NCBI RefSeq assembly: GCF_015058545.1
Contig: NZ_SVCB01000116.1
Location: 1-6,878 of the forward strand
Source of the DNA: Veillonella sp.
GTDB lineage: Bacteria > Bacillota > Negativicutes > Veillonellales > Veillonellaceae
DNA length: 6,878 bases
Reading direction: 5' to 3'
Under the pieces are notes generated by a model that made no database searches, had not been told where the DNA came from, and saw only the letters and a program-made list of their open reading frames with translations. Position 1 is the stretch's first letter; each line of letters opens with the position of its first letter. This document shows positions 5,097 through 6,878 of the stretch, piece by piece. Made by a program: the position numbers and the translations under genes.

Positions 5097-5705
5097 ATGA
5101 AAAAGATAGTTTCAGTTCTTGTTGGTGTTAGTGTATTTTTTGGAATAAGTGGGATAAATCTTGTGGTTGACACTAATTTTTCACAGGTAGAGGCAGCCGT
5201 AGTTGCTCAACAAGATTCAAGTCAAAAGACTCCGGCAAAGAGTAAGGTAAAGAGTTCCTTGATTAATATGACGGGGAAATATGATAATGTAAGACCGGGG
5301 CGACTTTATGGAACAATGATTTCTAAAGAAGAGAAAGTTATTGCCGGTGTAAGTTTAGGTTCTTCCTTTGAAAGTATTATTAAAAGTCTGGGTAAACCTG
5401 ATAAAATTGATTATATTGGCAATAGAATATCAGCTGTAACCTATGGTGGGATTTACTTTAGTAATTTTATGGGGAGTGAAGAAATGTACATGATTACTGT
5501 GTCAAATCGTGATGCAGTAACAGCTCGTGGTGTGGCCGTAGGAGATACATTGGAGAAGGTTTATTCTTTATATGGTCAACCAGATACAGTTTCTCAAGAT
5601 AAAGATAGCTGGTTTTATGGTAGATTCATGCCGATGACTGATAATGTAGCCGGAATACGATTTGTACATGATGGAAATAGAGTAACTAAAATCATTATTC
5701 TATAA
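5097..5705 (+). CDS. Secreted protein with duplicated BamE-like motif, function unknown
   Basis: Protein of 202 residues. It starts MKKIVSVLVGVSVFFGISGI, a basic end followed by a hydrophobic stretch, with a plausible signal peptidase I site near SQVEA-AV (about residue 33), so it is exported. A Lys/Ser/Gln-rich linker covers about 38-53. The mature part contains two copies of the pattern GV-x-x-G, ten residues, G-x-P-D: residues 84-102 (GVSLG ... LGKPD) and 145-163 (GVAVG ... YGQPD), each followed by beta-rich sequence. This spacing recalls the small alpha/beta fold of BamE/OmlA and related secreted domains, but no family is firmly recognised. No lipobox Cys is present, so it should be soluble in the periplasm or secreted. 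AAAGGGG at 5084-5090 supports the start. It stands between terminators or hairpins and has no obvious link to the metal genes. Confidence 0.72.
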   Translation: MKKIVSVLVGVSVFFGISGINLVVDTNFSQVEAAVVAQQDSSQKTPAKSKVKSSLINMTGKYDNVRPGRLYGTMISKEEKVIAGVSLGSSFESIIKSLGKPDKIDYIGNRISAVTYGGIYFSNFMGSEEMYMITVSNRDAVTARGVAVGDTLEKVYSLYGQPDTVSQDKDSWFYGRFMPMTDNVAGIRFVHDGNRVTKIIIL

Positions 5706-5720
5706 TTAGGGTTATAGAAT
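5697..5720 (+). other. Perfect hairpin spanning the stop codon of the secreted-protein gene
   Basis: ATTCTATAA (5697-5705) and TTATAGAAT (5712-5720) form a perfect 9-bp inverted repeat with a TTAGGG loop; the stop codon is the last part of the left arm. The stem is AT-rich and followed by mixed A/T rather than a T run, so it would be a weak terminator at best, or an mRNA 3'-end stabiliser. A repeated TTAATTACA follows in the gap before the next gene. Confidence 0.5.
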
Positions 5721-5785
5721 GTTATAATTAATTACAATTGCTTAATTACAGTTAAAAAATCGATACAGTTAAGAAAGGAATTTAT

Positions 5786-6439
5786 ATGGAAATTATATAT
5801 TGGTCAGATTACGCCTGTCCGTTTTGTTATATCGGACGCAAACATTTGGAGGCTGCTATTGAAAAGGTAAGTAAAGAAAAAGGCGAGACCTTCACCGTAA
5901 CAATGAAAGCATTTGAGCTTGATCCGAGTGCACCGGTAATAGTGGAGGGGACTGCCACAGAACGCCTTGCCTCTAAATATGGTTTAACCATGGAAGATGC
6001 AGCTGATAGAATTAATGGCGTCAATATGATGGGGCAGGCTGTAGGGATAGATTTTAGATATGATTTGGCGAAACCGTCAAATACCTTTGATGCCCATCGC
6101 ATTACGAAGCTGGCTCAAGCAAACGGTAATGATGTGGCCGAAAAATTAACTGAATTGCTATATGAAGCTTACTTTGTTAAGCATGAAGTATTGGCAGACC
6201 ATGGAGTTCTATTGGCGAAAGCTAAAGAAGCCGGTTTGGATGAGGCAGAAGTAAAAGCCGTTTTGGATTCAGAACAGTTTGCCCATGAGGTGCGTGAAGA
6301 AGAAGCATTAGCCGCTCGCTATGGGATTAACTCTGTACCGTTTTTTGTGGTCAATGATAAAGTAGCCTTGCCGGGCGCATTGCCAATTGAAGAATTCGAA
6401 AAAGTGCTTCGTGAAATGCTAGAGAAAGAGGCGGAGTAA
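5786..6439 (+). CDS. FrnE/DsbA-family thiol:disulfide oxidoreductase
   Basis: Protein of 217 residues, the usual FrnE-like length. The thioredoxin-fold start IIYWSDYACPFCYIG carries the catalytic CPFC pair (Cys11, Cys14). A helical insertion follows, with the family segment SNTFDAHRITKLAQ (98-111) and AYFVKHEVLADHGVLLAKAKEAGLD. The cis-Pro loop is SVPFFVVND with Pro185, followed by LPGALPIEEF. There is no signal peptide, so it should act in the cytosol. Members of this family are annotated as DsbA-like oxidoreductases or isomerases, and FrnE of Deinococcus is linked to oxidative stress tolerance; the substrate here is unknown. AAAGGAA at 5774-5780 precedes the ATG. It lies 80 bases after the secreted-protein gene on the same strand; only a weak hairpin separates them, so co-transcription is possible. 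A TATAAT at 5723-5728 lacks a good -35 partner. Confidence 0.9.
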   Translation: MEIIYWSDYACPFCYIGRKHLEAAIEKVSKEKGETFTVTMKAFELDPSAPVIVEGTATERLASKYGLTMEDAADRINGVNMMGQAVGIDFRYDLAKPSNTFDAHRITKLAQANGNDVAEKLTELLYEAYFVKHEVLADHGVLLAKAKEAGLDEAEVKAVLDSEQFAHEVREEEALAARYGINSVPFFVVNDKVALPGALPIEEFEKVLREMLEKEAE

Positions 6440-6515
6440 TGAACATTCATTTGCTTATTGTATCTCAATAGGTGATTTATATAATGAATGGTAAATTTAA
6501 TATTCAGATAAAATG

Positions 6516-6549
6516 AAGACCTGGGCTCTAAATAGAACTCAGGTCTTTT
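6516..6549 (+). terminator. Terminator between convergent genes
   Basis: AAGACCTGGG (6516-6525) pairs with the arm ending CAGGTCTT (6540-6547), extended by T-A and C-G after one C-A mismatch, around a TAAATA loop; TCTTTT follows on the plus strand. On the minus strand the tail is interrupted (TTCATTTT), so it probably serves mainly the FrnE-like gene but may also stop the converging minus-strand gene. Confidence 0.85.
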
Positions 6550-6576
6550 GAATTATCTTGTATTATTTATATTATA

Positions 6577-6878
6577 TTAATAGTCCCAACCGAACATAGC
6601 AAAGAGTTTATCCTTGATTTGTTCTTCTTCTGACATAGGAATATACTTATACCTAGATAATGTATAAGTTTCAAAATCTGATAGACGGCCGTCATATATT
6701 AAGTTGCCGTGTGTATCATAGTAGTGGGCAGTGTTTATCATAAGATATCCATATACATTAAAATTTACTGTCCCTTTAGTAATAGACATTGTTATTACAT
6801 CCGGTTTTACATCCCCACGACTAGCATTTCCAAGCCATTGTGAGCCTAAAGGAGTGAATACGTGCATAAGATGTGCTT
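6577..6878 (-). CDS. Unrecognised protein, C-terminal part (5'-truncated by window edge)
   Basis: The minus-strand frame runs from the right edge to TAA at 6579-6577. Upstream of the first in-frame ATG (6867-6865) the frame is still open (A-H-L) and no ribosome binding site is seen, so the gene most likely begins outside the window. About 99 residues are visible. Features: HVFTPLGSQWLGNAS, then VITMSITKGTVNFNVYGYLM in likely beta strands, an aromatic-rich YYDTHGNLIYDGRLSDFETY, and an acidic C-terminal helix ending FAMFGWDY. The Tyr-rich strand pattern resembles small secreted or envelope proteins, but there is no family match I can name and no visible signal peptide in the part present. It converges on the FrnE-like gene. 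Confidence 0.6.
   Translation of the reverse strand, partial: AHLMHVFTPLGSQWLGNASRGDVKPDVITMSITKGTVNFNVYGYLMINTAHYYDTHGNLIYDGRLSDFETYTLSRYKYIPMSEEEQIKDKLFAMFGWDY

Noticed and set aside
1..6878. CRISPR arrays, tRNA or rRNA genes, insertion sequences, attachment sites or a replication origin
   Set aside because: No spaced identical repeats, cloverleaf, transposase, terminal inverted repeats or DnaA-box cluster were seen.

Overview
The window is moderately AT-rich DNA with strong Shine-Dalgarno sites, intrinsic U-tract terminators and short intergenic gaps. It fits a low-GC Firmicute. The nitrogenase-like fragment, the CsoR/P-type ATPase pair, the FrnE-type protein and a secreted protein with a motif that resembles the BamE fold together suggest a diderm member of the Negativicutes (Veillonella or a relative). 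That placement is an inference from gene style, not proven by any one gene.

Layout. 1-637: C-terminal part of a probable nitrogenase-component-1-like protein. 735-1781: a MerR-family activator with a GyrI/BmrR-like effector domain and an unusual 79-residue N-terminal extension that contains a 15-bp coding tandem repeat. 1962-2216: a compact unit made of a promoter with a 19-bp spacer and a perfect dyad inside it (the MerR-family promoter hallmark), one or two tiny ORFs (19 and 24 codons, overlapping at TAATG), and a strong terminator. 2287-2723: a CsoR-family metal sensor gene with its own promoter and terminator. 2733-4951: a heavy-metal P1B ATPase gene whose consensus promoter carries two near-identical CsoR-type operators, followed by a long leader and a terminator. 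5097-5705: a secreted protein with a duplicated motif. 5786-6439: a FrnE/DsbA-family thiol oxidoreductase, ending at a terminator. 6577-6878 (minus strand): the C-terminal end of an unrecognised protein that enters from the right edge.

How they work together. CsoR most likely represses the ATPase promoter by binding the two sites with TATACC/GGTATA ends. Metal binding at Cys34/His59/Cys63 would release it, so that the ATPase exports the metal. The ATPase lacks the usual Cu(I) signature in its last membrane helices, so the metal is not settled. The MerR-like protein has no drug pump beside it. The only recognisable MerR-type promoter nearby drives the tiny-peptide unit, so regulator plus small peptide(s) may form a small stress-response module. 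This is the least explained part of the window. The FrnE-like protein may handle thiol or redox stress in the cytosol; no regulatory link to the metal genes is visible.
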